Part shown: positions 23,317-31,112 of the stretch, piece after piece | Layout of the letters: each line of letters opens with the position of its first letter | How positions within the stretch are numbered: the stretch's first letter is position 1 | NCBI GenBank assembly: GCA_946186115.1 | Contig: CAMHLV010000033.1 | Coordinates: 1 to 35,272, forward strand | Length of the DNA stretch: 35,272 nt | Source: an uncultured Prevotella sp. | GTDB lineage: Bacteria; Bacteroidota; Bacteroidia; Bacteroidales; Bacteroidaceae | Direction: 5' to 3' | The notes under the pieces: model-generated | Seen by the model: only the letters and a program-made list of their open reading frames with translations | The model's database searches: none | Told to the model about the DNA's origin: nothing | Position numbers and translations under genes: made by a program

Positions 23317-23835
23317 TCTTGAGTAGTTGAACTTGGTCAAATCAGATTTTGAATCATCCAACTCTTTCATTCTATCAGGAATGTCTTTTAACTCATATTT
23401 CTCGATGCAATCTCTTAGTCGAGTCACGAACTTACCCATCTCTGAATCTATCTCTTCCTTTGTCGCAGGAATATTGTTCTCTACAGCCTCATGTAGTTCA
23501 GATATTATCATACCGGAAAACAACCCATGTAGACCATAGTGTAGAGCAAACTCATTGGCATAACACCAAATACCTATGCAGATTTTATCCCGAAGAAACT
23601 GCGCATGATCAGAATTAACGATAAGCCGTCGGTATATGCCTTTCTTGTCTGGAGTCGAAAACAGTCCGTATTTGTTTCCATGTCCCAACATCATAATACC
23701 ATTAGCATTCCGTATGGCATTCCTTACCTCGGAATTAGTATTCTTTTCTGTTATGCAGACAGATATATCCTCTCGCAACTTGTAAAGTTGTGAAAGAACA
23801 CTTGTAGTCGGGTCATTAGCATGGATTACTATCAT
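23299..23835 (-). CDS. Caspase-like (CHAT/C14-type) putative cysteine protease
   Basis: 178 aa, compact and without signal peptide. The layout fits the caspase-haemoglobinase fold: strand IMMLGHG with candidate catalytic H52, then strand KICIGIW followed by candidate nucleophile C91 (WCYANEFA), then a helix-rich segment GLFSGMIISELHEA. The N-terminus (MIVIHANDPTTSVLSQLY) would be the first strand and helix. The H...C order and ~39-residue spacing agree with caspase-like enzymes, but whether it is active is unknown. Its ATG overlaps the stop of the small frameshifted gene upstream (TAATG), so it is the last gene of the long minus-strand cluster. Placement after envelope proteins, an AAA+ fusion and zincins suggests an effector protease. 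Confidence 0.62.
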   Translation of the reverse strand: MIVIHANDPTTSVLSQLYKLREDISVCITEKNTNSEVRNAIRNANGIMMLGHGNKYGLFSTPDKKGIYRRLIVNSDHAQFLRDKICIGIWCYANEFALHYGLHGLFSGMIISELHEAVENNIPATKEEIDSEMGKFVTRLRDCIEKYELKDIPDRMKELDDSKSDLTKFNYSRLYYID

Positions 23836-23973
23836 TATTTTCTGTTCTTCTCTACTTTTGTCACTTCACCGCGATATAAATCATCTGCCATATGCAGAAT
23901 CAAATTTTAGTTCATAAATCCTATCGGGAGTATATTCACTGCTATACATAATCCATTCCTTTTCAACTTTCAC
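23835..23973 (-). pseudogene. Small gene split by a one-base indel between lipoprotein and caspase-like gene
   Basis: From GTG 23973 the frame reads (M)KVEKEWIMYSSEYTPDRIYE then LKFDSAYGR and stops. One base away it continues NLILHMADDLYRGEVTKVEK and ends NRK. Removing one A from the AAAA run (CTAAAATTTG) joins them into a protein of about 45 aa. The restored gene would overlap both neighbours (GTGA with the lipoprotein stop, TAATG with the next start), which argues that it is real and that the indel is recent or a sequencing error. Confidence 0.5.
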
Positions 23974-24827
23974 TCAATTGGAATTTCTTCCGTTACCATT
24001 TCTTTATTTTCTAACCCTCTACTGAGAGTTTCCAATCTTTGTTTCTCCAATTCATCTATCTCAATTTGTTTGCTTTCATAATAATCAAGTAACCACTTAG
24101 CACCTCTTCTACCTAAAAAGCCATATTTATCCGCTTTTAGTAAATAGGATGCAGCAAGTTCCGGATTAAACACACTATCGCAAACTTCTCCAGCATACAT
24201 CTCTGCAAGAAACTTATTGGCAAAGGGGAACTTATCTGCCATACCGATAAGTTTTTCCGCATTATAGGGTTGCTGACTCTTCCCCATAAATGCTGGAGCC
24301 ATACACAAGATCAGTTCACCGAATGAACTGCCTTGTTCTGCACCATATCGGATAGTTTCAAGTCCACCGATAGTATCACCTTCTTCTACCTGCATGGCAC
24401 CATTGATGACGTAACCCTCCGGCTTTCCGTTTGCAACAAGTATTGAAGCGATATTCTTCACCTTATCGCAATCTTTTTTGCCGATTCCTTCCATTGTCTC
24501 AGACATCAGTCTGTAGCTGTCATCCTCTGGTAATGTTTTTAGATAATCCTGTAGTCTAAAATTACTGTCATACTGTTCTGCCAAGGCAAGCATGGCAGTC
24601 ATTCCAAGGAAGTCAGTTTTCACATACTTTCCTTCCCGATAGAAATCGGCCAATTTTACGTATGCACCAGCATCACCCCAACGGGCCTTCTCCAAATAGT
24701 AATTGTATTCCTCCACCTGGTTCTTTGACTGAACGACATTTGCCATTTCATTTTCAGTCAGTTGGTCTGAACAACTTGTCAAGCCCAATAAGACTACATA
24801 AACCAAAATAAACTTCTTCATATTCAT
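23970..24827 (-). CDS. Lipoprotein with Sel1/TPR-like helical repeats
   Basis: 285 aa with a lipoprotein signal (KKFILVYVVLLGLTSCS; the lipobox Cys is followed by Ser), hence exported and lipid-anchored. The mature part is helical with Sel1-like repeats: EKARWGDAGAYVKLADFYRE, IGGLETIRYGAEQGSSFGEL, ANKFLAEMYAG and PELAASYLLKADKYGFLG. Such repeats mediate protein contacts. It starts 7 bp after the stop of the polytopic membrane protein and overlaps the next small gene. It could be the envelope sensor or scaffold of the cluster. Confidence 0.82.
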   Translation of the reverse strand: MNMKKFILVYVVLLGLTSCSDQLTENEMANVVQSKNQVEEYNYYLEKARWGDAGAYVKLADFYREGKYVKTDFLGMTAMLALAEQYDSNFRLQDYLKTLPEDDSYRLMSETMEGIGKKDCDKVKNIASILVANGKPEGYVINGAMQVEEGDTIGGLETIRYGAEQGSSFGELILCMAPAFMGKSQQPYNAEKLIGMADKFPFANKFLAEMYAGEVCDSVFNPELAASYLLKADKYGFLGRRGAKWLLDYYESKQIEIDELEKQRLETLSRGLENKEMVTEEIPIE

Positions 24828-24834
24828 ATTCGTT

Positions 24835-25947
24835 TTATTCTAATACATAACCATATTCCACACTCCGTACGATAGAGTCTCTGTTTTCCTTGATGCAGGT
24901 AGCAAAAGGACTGTACATTTTGGTAGGAAGCACAAACTTATACTCACAAGGAATGGTCGTGTGGTAACGGTTGCGTACTCCTATATACCAACTTTTTTCG
25001 CCATTTACTACAACTTCCCTTTTGATATACATATAGCCTTTATTATTGCTCACCCCAACATGGTAATAGTTAATAGAGCGAGTTCCTTCAATACTTTGAT
25101 AGACATTGTAGCCTAACGATACTGTTGGTAACAAGAATGCCATCATCATGAATGCCAACAATGACAAAACAACACGTCTCGACTTGTAACACATCCAACA
25201 GCAGACGGTAAAGACTATAGTTGCACTTGCAGCCAGGTATGCCACTCTCTCACCATCCACCTTGTACTGTGCTTTGTCGAATACATACAAGCCTATGAGC
25301 AATACTGCATATTCTATCCAATAGGGATTTCTACCAATATGCCGATTACAAAAGTAGTAACCAACAAGAGGAATAGACATCACGGCATAGAATGACAGAT
25401 TCTCTTGCATCTCATAGCCTATCAGTAATGCGATGAACAGAGACAATACCATTGACAGGAGCAACTTTCCTATACTATCCTTGAACACGATTCCGCCAAT
25501 CAGGTAGTACCAAGGATAGCCGTTATCCTTAGTTAGCTTTGTGGCAAACTGAACAACATAGATAGCGACAGGCATCAGCCATACCCAGTAGATAAGATTT
25601 CTCATTAACATTTCTCCCATAATGGGACGTTCCAAGACCATAGGATATTCTACTATCTCGGTACCCATAACACCACTTGGAAACTTTGCCATGCTGATGA
25701 TAAAGTGGTGGAAAGCATCTGTATAGATAAAGAAACCATAGAGCAAGACAAATGTCACCAATGGAATAATTGCCAGTCGCTCTCGCTTGTACAATAGAAG
25801 TAAAACTGTGATTCGCAACAGTAGTGCTATGTCTAATGCCGCCTCAACTATCCAACTCTCAATAAACATAGTGTGATTGAGGGCAAACAGGGAGAAGCCA
25901 AACACCGCCATGTCGAACACAAAGAATCCTTTTCTTAACTCATTCAT
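24835..25947 (-). CDS. Polytopic inner-membrane protein, unknown function
   Basis: 370 aa with roughly nine or ten hydrophobic helices over residues 1-285 (for example FFVFDMAVFGFSLFALNH, IPLVTFVLLYGFFIYTDAF, LLLSMVLSLFIALLIGYEM, VVLSLLAFMMMAFLLPTV) and a ~85-residue soluble C-terminus (SINYYHVGVSNNKGYMYIKR, MYSPFATCIKENRDSIV). It matches no transporter family I recognise. Its ATG overlaps the stop of the WG-like secreted protein gene (ATGA) and it is followed after 7 bp by the lipoprotein gene, so these three envelope proteins are probably made together. Confidence 0.82.
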   Translation of the reverse strand: MNELRKGFFVFDMAVFGFSLFALNHTMFIESWIVEAALDIALLLRITVLLLLYKRERLAIIPLVTFVLLYGFFIYTDAFHHFIISMAKFPSGVMGTEIVEYPMVLERPIMGEMLMRNLIYWVWLMPVAIYVVQFATKLTKDNGYPWYYLIGGIVFKDSIGKLLLSMVLSLFIALLIGYEMQENLSFYAVMSIPLVGYYFCNRHIGRNPYWIEYAVLLIGLYVFDKAQYKVDGERVAYLAASATIVFTVCCWMCYKSRRVVLSLLAFMMMAFLLPTVSLGYNVYQSIEGTRSINYYHVGVSNNKGYMYIKREVVVNGEKSWYIGVRNRYHTTIPCEYKFVLPTKMYSPFATCIKENRDSIVRSVEYGYVLE

Positions 25948-26432
25948 TTTTCGTCCTCCTTTCCTTTCCCTTCATTATTGTCATTCTTGGGCATACAGAT
26001 AGTAACAAACTGATTGTTCACTTCGGCAACTCCTATCACCCCTTTGGTATTATCTTCATCCCAACCGAAATACGAGTAGTATTCTCCCTCCATTTCTTTG
26101 CGGAACGAAAACCACAGGTCTTTGTACGCAATTCGTGTCACATTCTCCCATTTGCTGATGTCATAGATACCACATTTCCCGTCTTTCCACACAACACCAT
26201 AGCGGTCGCTGGGTGAATTGACCATTAGACTATCACACTGATCCAACGGAATCTGAGGCACTGGCGGATTTGAGACATCCAACGTGTCAGCACATATCGT
26301 ATCAACAACTGCACCACCGTTGGCGGGATAAACAATCCCTGTTTCCACATCAATGGAATCCACGACCTCCATATCTTGTGCCGTCATATTAACAGCCGAC
26401 AAGACAAAGACAAAACACAATAATTTCTTCAT
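25944..26432 (-). CDS. Secreted protein with WG-like repeat
   Basis: 162 aa with a signal peptide (MKKLLCFVFVLSAVNMTAQ). An acidic, Pro-rich segment (~20-70) is followed by a WG-type beta-hairpin unit (RYGVVWKDGKCGIYDISKWE, later KGVIGVAEVNNQF) similar to part of the next gene upstream. A charged tail (EGKGKEDEK) ends the protein. It is probably periplasmic. It follows the 190-aa WG-like gene by 4 bp and overlaps the membrane-protein start. Confidence 0.75.
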   Translation of the reverse strand: MKKLLCFVFVLSAVNMTAQDMEVVDSIDVETGIVYPANGGAVVDTICADTLDVSNPPVPQIPLDQCDSLMVNSPSDRYGVVWKDGKCGIYDISKWENVTRIAYKDLWFSFRKEMEGEYYSYFGWDEDNTKGVIGVAEVNNQFVTICMPKNDNNEGKGKEDEK

Positions 26433-26436
26433 ACCA

Positions 26437-27009
26437 TTACTCTTTTATTGTTACTTTCATTATTTTCTCTTCAGCTTCCTTACGCATGACTTCCAATTCT
26501 TTCCAGTCCTTGATGGCCTTAAATTTCACTAATACATTTCCTTTGGTATCTATGAAACCATATATCTCAATTTCTTCATCAGCTGTCATGCCATAGCCGT
26601 CATCATCCATGTAATACCGCCCATCAGGATTCAACTGCCAATCTACACGCGCTACTCCATTTCGGAACCCCCGTATAAAAGATGGAAAATGGAACGACAG
26701 GCATTCTGCTCTATAAATAGCCTCTTCTGGTAGTTTCTTGAGTGAAGCCCAGTTTATATCATCGGTCGTTACCGTTACCAGATACTCATATCTGTCCATA
26801 AACTCAAAGGCCGACTTTATGTTGTGGTTCAACATAAATCTCGGCTTATACCAGCCCCAAATGTTCTGGTACAAAACAGCCATTCCTTCTCCTAAGTCCT
26901 CAGTCTTGTACAAGTTTGACTTGTAAGTGTCCGACTGTAGCACTTCGTACAGTTTTTCCTCCGTACTCTTATCGCTATGTATTCTGCCAAGCTTTTTGTA
27001 GATACTCAT
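26437..27009 (-). CDS. WG-repeat-like soluble protein
   Basis: 190 aa from ATG 27009 (MSIYKKLGRIHSDKS), 14 bp after the stop of the preceding 123-aa gene; the longer open frame to 27033 overlaps that gene and is less likely. There is no signal peptide. Residues ~110-170 (FIRGFRNGVARVDWQLNPDG, EIEIYGFIDTKGNVLVKF) carry the GxARV...YGFID-x-x-G pattern of WG repeats, which fold as small beta units. A charged helix ends the protein. Function unknown; paired with the secreted WG-like protein downstream. Confidence 0.75.
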   Translation of the reverse strand: MSIYKKLGRIHSDKSTEEKLYEVLQSDTYKSNLYKTEDLGEGMAVLYQNIWGWYKPRFMLNHNIKSAFEFMDRYEYLVTVTTDDINWASLKKLPEEAIYRAECLSFHFPSFIRGFRNGVARVDWQLNPDGRYYMDDDGYGMTADEEIEIYGFIDTKGNVLVKFKAIKDWKELEVMRKEAEEKIMKVTIKE

Positions 27010-27023
27010 AATTGAATCTATAC

Positions 27024-27395
27024 TTAATACCACACCCGGAAATCATACTTGATATCTTTATCCTCACAGAACTTTCTGATATAGAAATCTGCTGACGATC
27101 CTTTGTTTCCAAAACGCTCATACATGGTTTTTACCAAGTCCTTCCCGTTTTTTGTACCAGTCCTGAGCATCAACTTTTTCGTATTCTCCTCATCCCAGAT
27201 ATAGTTGTGTTCAACTTCCCCACGATGACTGTATTCATAGTCTATCTCACTGCCCCAATAGTAGTGGTTCATACCACAGCGTCCATCTTCATATACAAAG
27301 TCGAGCAAATCGCCCACCTTTCCCTCTTTTTCATAGAGAGTTACCTCATAGTGTTCGTGTTTCGGCTTATAACCGTAGTATTTCTTATGTCCCAT
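27024..27395 (-). CDS. Hypothetical protein rich in aromatic and charged residues
   Basis: 123 aa, starting MGHKKYYGYKPKHEHYEVTL. There is no signal peptide or membrane helix. Tyr, His and Glu are abundant (MNHYYWGSEIDYEYSHRGEV), with a helical C-terminal part (DLVKTMYERFGNKGSSADFY). I do not recognise the family. It lies 14 bp before the WG-like gene in the same operon. Confidence 0.68.
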   Translation of the reverse strand: MGHKKYYGYKPKHEHYEVTLYEKEGKVGDLLDFVYEDGRCGMNHYYWGSEIDYEYSHRGEVEHNYIWDEENTKKLMLRTGTKNGKDLVKTMYERFGNKGSSADFYIRKFCEDKDIKYDFRVWY

Positions 27396-27432
27396 TTTTT
27401 CTTGTTCTTAAATCCGGCAACCACACAAATAG

Positions 27433-27537
27433 CTATCTTTCCGTTATGAGAGTTCTCATTTCTTCCGACACCCAAATAAGTTCCACATCATCCAGGTTCC
27501 CAAGCACCTCGTTGATGGATCGCTTCCAGTTCTTCAT
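27433..27537 (-). CDS. Possible 34-aa microprotein coupled to the YbjN-like gene
   Basis: The ATG at 27537 overlaps the preceding stop by one base (TGATG). The product (MKNWKRSINEVLGNLDDVEL, then IWVSEEMRTLITER) has protein-like amphipathic composition. It fills part of an otherwise empty 142-bp gap. Length and coupling are the only support; it may be the remnant of a larger gene. Confidence 0.4.
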   Translation of the reverse strand: MKNWKRSINEVLGNLDDVELIWVSEEMRTLITER

Positions 27538-27989
27538 CACTCATCACGCTTTGACCTGACCACTCCCTGCGCAGCAATTCCAAAGACACTGGTGTCGCAG
27601 AGAAGATGGATGTTAGCTTCAAGGAACATATAAGCATCATAGAACTCCTTGAGCTGTTCCTGAAGCCAATCAGACGTAACCGTTTTGATACCCTCCAAAG
27701 AGTAACAAGGTGATACGAAATACGGTACACCATCGTTCCAGTCGCCACAGCAATCCTCATGGAATCCTTCTACCACGTCAAGGGCAGTATTCAGGATGGT
27801 CTCATCCATACTCACATCTCCCGATTCCACGACATAGGTAACGAAGCAGACACTCTGGTCGCTTGCATCTATCGAAAGGAATATGGGAATATGTTCGTAT
27901 TCGAATTCATAAAATGAACCGCTCTTGGTCATATCTATGCCAAGTTTTTGAAAGGCTCCAGTCAGTTTGTTCAAAATTCGCTTGCTCAT
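27537..27989 (-). CDS. YbjN-like small protein (third of three)
   Basis: 150 aa. The layout fits the YbjN / type III secretion chaperone-like fold: helix MSKRILNKLTGAFQKLGI, strands FYEFEYEHIPIFLSID and VCFVTYVVE, a helix (ILNTALDVVEGF), a strand-rich middle (GVPYFVSPCYSL) and a long C-terminal helix (LQEQLKEFYDAYMFLEANI). Such proteins usually bind and stabilise partners. Its ATG overlaps the stop of the frameshifted small gene upstream (ATGA). It is the most diverged of the three YbjN-like products in this operon. Confidence 0.7.
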   Translation of the reverse strand: MSKRILNKLTGAFQKLGIDMTKSGSFYEFEYEHIPIFLSIDASDQSVCFVTYVVESGDVSMDETILNTALDVVEGFHEDCCGDWNDGVPYFVSPCYSLEGIKTVTSDWLQEQLKEFYDAYMFLEANIHLLCDTSVFGIAAQGVVRSKRDE

Positions 27990-28142
27990 ACTTCATCTGA
28001 GATTAGTTCGTAAGGTGTAAAACATGGAAACCACTGGTCAAGGATTGCATCTGCCTCAGCTTCTATTTAATCTGCCAATCTTGATGGCATAGTCTCGTAG
28101 TTTCTCCCAAAGCAAAGTGTAATTGATGATTTTGTTCTGCAT
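27986..28142 (-). pseudogene. Small ~50-aa gene split by a one-base indel
   Basis: From ATG 28142 the frame reads MQNKIINYTLLWEKLRDYAI, then KIGRLNRS and a stop at 28056. One base away it continues EAEADAILDQWFPCFTPYEL, ending ISDEV with a stop that overlaps the next ATG (ATGA at 27989). The break is in the TTAAATAG run. Conserved coupling to the next gene suggests a real small gene with an indel or an assembly error. Confidence 0.5.
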
Positions 28143-28164
28143 TTTTTTTGTTCGTTCATTATAC

Positions 28165-28608
28165 TTACAATTCTTCTACAGGATAGAAATACCCCTCTAT
28201 CAGTTGTTCAAACTGTTGTCTGGCATCCTTCGCAAACTGGTCGCTCCCTACAAACTCCTTTAACTCATCGAGTGTACGCCCTGCTAAGATAAATGCCGTG
28301 GTGTCGGTGGTCTCATTTCCGTCATCTCCGGCCAACTCGATGCTGACTCCTAAAGAGTATTTTGCGGGCTCCAACTCATTTTTCATCAACGACAGGCCCA
28401 TGCTTTTTACCTTAGTCGAGGCATCCATGAATCGGAGTCTGGCATCAGCGAAGTTGTCAAAGGGCAGCAGAGCTGTTGCTGATTTCACAAACTCTGCATC
28501 GTCCAATGTCTTAACGGCAAAGTCGAGATAGTCCTTCATATTCTGGCTTACGAATGCCTTTGTCTGCTGACAAGCCTTCATTATATTCTGTTCGATTGTT
28601 GATTCCAT
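28165..28608 (-). CDS. Hypothetical helical protein of the cluster
   Basis: 147 aa from ATG 28608 (MESTIEQNIMKACQQTKAFV), 7 bp after the previous stop; the TTG at 28626 overlaps the upstream gene. The N-terminal half is helical, the middle has two strands (YSLGVSIELAGDD, TTAFILAG), and the end is a helix (FAKDARQQFEQLIEGYFYPV). No known family was recognised. It sits between YbjN-like genes and could be their client or partner. Confidence 0.7.
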   Translation of the reverse strand: MESTIEQNIMKACQQTKAFVSQNMKDYLDFAVKTLDDAEFVKSATALLPFDNFADARLRFMDASTKVKSMGLSLMKNELEPAKYSLGVSIELAGDDGNETTDTTAFILAGRTLDELKEFVGSDQFAKDARQQFEQLIEGYFYPVEEL

Positions 28609-28615
28609 ATCCGTT

Positions 28616-28996
28616 TTAACTGTCAAATTTCCGATAGTTCACTTTCGCGGCAATGACGCTGCTCAGTGACATTTTAAACTGGTAGGCCAGATCCTCCTCT
28701 TCCATATAAAAGAACTCCGAAGCGGCTATAATCACATCGTTGATGGTGTACAGCTTTACCTGCTTCATCTGCTCATTCAGCTTATGGCAGCGCATTACCA
28801 CTTCGGCAAAGTTCTCTTCGGTCACGTCAGCAAAGTTGGGCAGAAGAACCGACACGAAGTTATCATCTCCCTGACTCGGGCTGATATGAAGAACGTTCAA
28901 CTGGTAACGGATGGTGATATGCTCACCGTCGTCCTCCAATACCTTGTACTTCCCGTCCTCTATGATTTTCTTAATCAGTTCATAGTTCTTGTTCAT
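28616..28996 (-). CDS. YbjN-like small protein (second of three)
   Basis: 126 aa with a YbjN-like layout: helix NYELIKKIIEDG, strands YKVLEDDGEHITIRY and LNVLHISPS, strand FVSVLLPNFADV, helix EENFAEVVMRCHKLNEQMK, strand DVIIAASEFFY and a final helix. Position by position it parallels the preceding 148-aa protein (IYDVTEENKDLVLEVVNNTN against FADVTEENFAEVVMRCHKLN). Its ATG overlaps that gene's stop (ATGA). Confidence 0.75.
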   Translation of the reverse strand: MNKNYELIKKIIEDGKYKVLEDDGEHITIRYQLNVLHISPSQGDDNFVSVLLPNFADVTEENFAEVVMRCHKLNEQMKQVKLYTINDVIIAASEFFYMEEEDLAYQFKMSLSSVIAAKVNYRKFDS

Positions 28997-29439
28997 GCTG
29001 CATCCTCCTTTGATTCGTCATCGTTGTCATTGTCATCGTCATCCTCACCAGGCAGGCTGTCATCGCCCTCAATCTTCCGATGGAACAGGAAGAAGGTTGC
29101 CTGAAGCAAGCGCATACTGTGCTCAATGATGTCCTCCAGATTGTCCTCGCCAAATAATCGATACTCATAGAAGATCCAGACATCATCACCAACGACACAG
29201 GTTTTACTGTACTTGATGGCCATGTTGGTATTGTTCACCACCTCCAGAACGAGATCCTTGTTCTCCTCCGTTACATCATAGATGTTGGGAACGGCAAAGC
29301 GCAGGAAATTCTCGTCATCATCGTCGGGCATATAAAGGACGTTCAATCCCTCAAACTTGAAGAAATAGCCATACTCGCCAGCTTCTTCCAAAGCGAAGCC
29401 CAGTTCCTCTAATTGTGCTAAAACTTTTTCTTTATTCAT
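28993..29439 (-). CDS. YbjN-like small protein with acidic tail (first of three)
   Basis: 148 aa. Residues 1-120 follow the YbjN pattern: MNKEKVLAQLEELGFALEEA, YFFKFEGLNVLYM, FLRFAVPNIYDVTEENKDLV, DVWIFYEYRLF, and helix HSMRLLQATFFLFHRKI. The last ~25 residues are almost entirely Asp/Glu/Asn (GEDDDDNDNDDESKED), which could mimic nucleic acid or bind a basic partner. The gene is 64 bp downstream of the pseudokinase-AAA gene and overlaps the next YbjN-like gene. A chaperone or adaptor role is inferred from the fold. Confidence 0.78.
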   Translation of the reverse strand: MNKEKVLAQLEELGFALEEAGEYGYFFKFEGLNVLYMPDDDDENFLRFAVPNIYDVTEENKDLVLEVVNNTNMAIKYSKTCVVGDDVWIFYEYRLFGEDNLEDIIEHSMRLLQATFFLFHRKIEGDDSLPGEDDDDNDNDDESKEDAA

Positions 29440-29503
29440 ATTTCTGATACCTTTTATTGTTGTTCATCTATAAAGTGTCGCAATTTGCTATCTTCTCTCA
29501 ATG

Positions 29504-31090
29504 TCACGCAGTAAAACCGATTCTTGGACGTTCTTTTCTGTTGTTCTCCACAAATTCGTCACGCATCTTCTCATATCTACGAACATCCTCACGACTAACG
29601 GACGGTCTTGTCGCTTTGATTACTTCGCGCAACATGGTCTCACTAATCTTGATGATCGGTTTGTCCTCATGCTGCAGGCAGGCTTCAAAAGCGTTACGAG
29701 CCGTCTCCTTCACCATATAGGAGATATCGCTTGATGTGTAACCATCAGTCAGACGGGCCAGTTCTTCTATGTTGATATTCGTATCATGCGGTCTTTTATT
29801 CAACTCTATCTCAAAGAGTTGCTTCCGGCATTCTTCGTCTGGCAGTCCGATATACAAGACCTGATCAATTCGACCATGACGAATCACAGCCTTATCTATA
29901 CGGTCAAGGCAATTGGTGGTGCCAATCACAAAGACATTCTTTTCCACGCAGTCGTTCAACTGTGTCAGCCACTCGGCCACTTCGTCCGCCTGATGCTCAT
30001 TCCCACGCGCATCTCTGGCACCACAGAGTGCATCAAATTCATCGATCAGCAAGATACATCCGCGCTTGTTCTGCTTCGCCTTGAATGCGGCTTTGGTGAA
30101 AAGCTCTTTGATGAGACCCTGCGATCCGTGCAACCATATGCTGCCTAAATCTGATGGCTTCACTGAACACACAGACATGCCACACTCCTCAGCCAATCTT
30201 TCGCTGATGAAAGTCTTTCCAGTACCTGGTGCTCCGTAGAACAGCATATTAGACGGCATGATGCCAAACTCCTTGGCCAGTTCTCTGTGCGACACGATTT
30301 CCACAAAGTCACGACGCAGTTTCTTCTTGATGTCATCCATGCCAGCAACGGCCTTGAAACCTTCACCGACTCTTTCCGACATTTCCACGTCTAAGTGTGG
30401 CTCCTGCGGTGACTGACGCATCTCTTTCATATCCCCATCTTCCTTGTCCTTATTCATATCATTCTTCGTCTCGTTTATCTTGTCCTTTGCGCTGTCAGAG
30501 AAACAACTGAAGTTCTTGGGCTTCTCTATGCCCAGAATGGTCATAAGCGACAAACCGAGTTCTTCTGCATCTTTGAATCTGCGTGTTGAGGTCTTGTTTA
30601 ACGACCTCTTAACGACAGGTCTTATTGGAACATCGATTTCCAAATCGGGCTCATTTCCTCTTACTTCCTTCAGTATCTCGGCTTTCTTCATCGACTCATC
30701 GATTTTGTATGGATATGATCCCTGCAGCATAAAAGCCATGAGCATTCCCACAGAGTAAACGTCCGAGGCAGGTGAGAACTTGCCCAAGAATGTCTCTGGT
30801 GCACGGAAGCACTGGTTAAGTGCCTCCGTGTCGAAGTCAGGCTTGCCGTTGCATGCCTCATGGGGATTCTCTTCTCCAATGAGCTTGACCTTTGGCGTCT
30901 CGCCTTCATCCTTCTGTACCAACACTGTATCCGGGTTCACGTTGAAGTGTCCGCCACCATTGCTTTCGTACTGCATCTTTTTCAGGATGATTGACAGCAA
31001 ATAGGCCACATATACACAGTCCTTCCCCTCCAACAGCTTCTTCGCAACAGCCTCGCGAACCGTAATATAATTCTCTGTCCCATTCTTCAT
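29504..31090 (-). CDS. Pseudokinase C-lobe fused to AAA+ ATPase
   Basis: 528 aa. Residues ~20-190 look like a protein-kinase C-lobe without an N-lobe. The catalytic loop reads HFNVNPDTVLV (48-58) where active kinases have HRDLKPENILV, so Asp, Lys and Asn are all replaced. The DFG position is G72-E73-E74. APE (97-99) and the structural DVYSVG (D110) remain. A charged linker (~195-235) leads to one AAA+ module: Walker A GAPGTGKT (286-293), Walker B CILLIDE (345-351), GTTNCLDRIDKAVIRHGRID (second region of homology) and a helical lid. The ATPase resembles FtsH/Vps4-class remodelers. A GGAGGT Shine-Dalgarno site precedes the ATG at 31090. It is probably the energy-dependent core of the cluster; the target is unknown. 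Confidence 0.88.
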   Translation of the reverse strand: MKNGTENYITVREAVAKKLLEGKDCVYVAYLLSIILKKMQYESNGGGHFNVNPDTVLVQKDEGETPKVKLIGEENPHEACNGKPDFDTEALNQCFRAPETFLGKFSPASDVYSVGMLMAFMLQGSYPYKIDESMKKAEILKEVRGNEPDLEIDVPIRPVVKRSLNKTSTRRFKDAEELGLSLMTILGIEKPKNFSCFSDSAKDKINETKNDMNKDKEDGDMKEMRQSPQEPHLDVEMSERVGEGFKAVAGMDDIKKKLRRDFVEIVSHRELAKEFGIMPSNMLFYGAPGTGKTFISERLAEECGMSVCSVKPSDLGSIWLHGSQGLIKELFTKAAFKAKQNKRGCILLIDEFDALCGARDARGNEHQADEVAEWLTQLNDCVEKNVFVIGTTNCLDRIDKAVIRHGRIDQVLYIGLPDEECRKQLFEIELNKRPHDTNINIEELARLTDGYTSSDISYMVKETARNAFEACLQHEDKPIIKISETMLREVIKATRPSVSREDVRRYEKMRDEFVENNRKERPRIGFTA

Positions 31091-31112
31091 ATTGACCTCC
31101 TTTGTTTATTGT

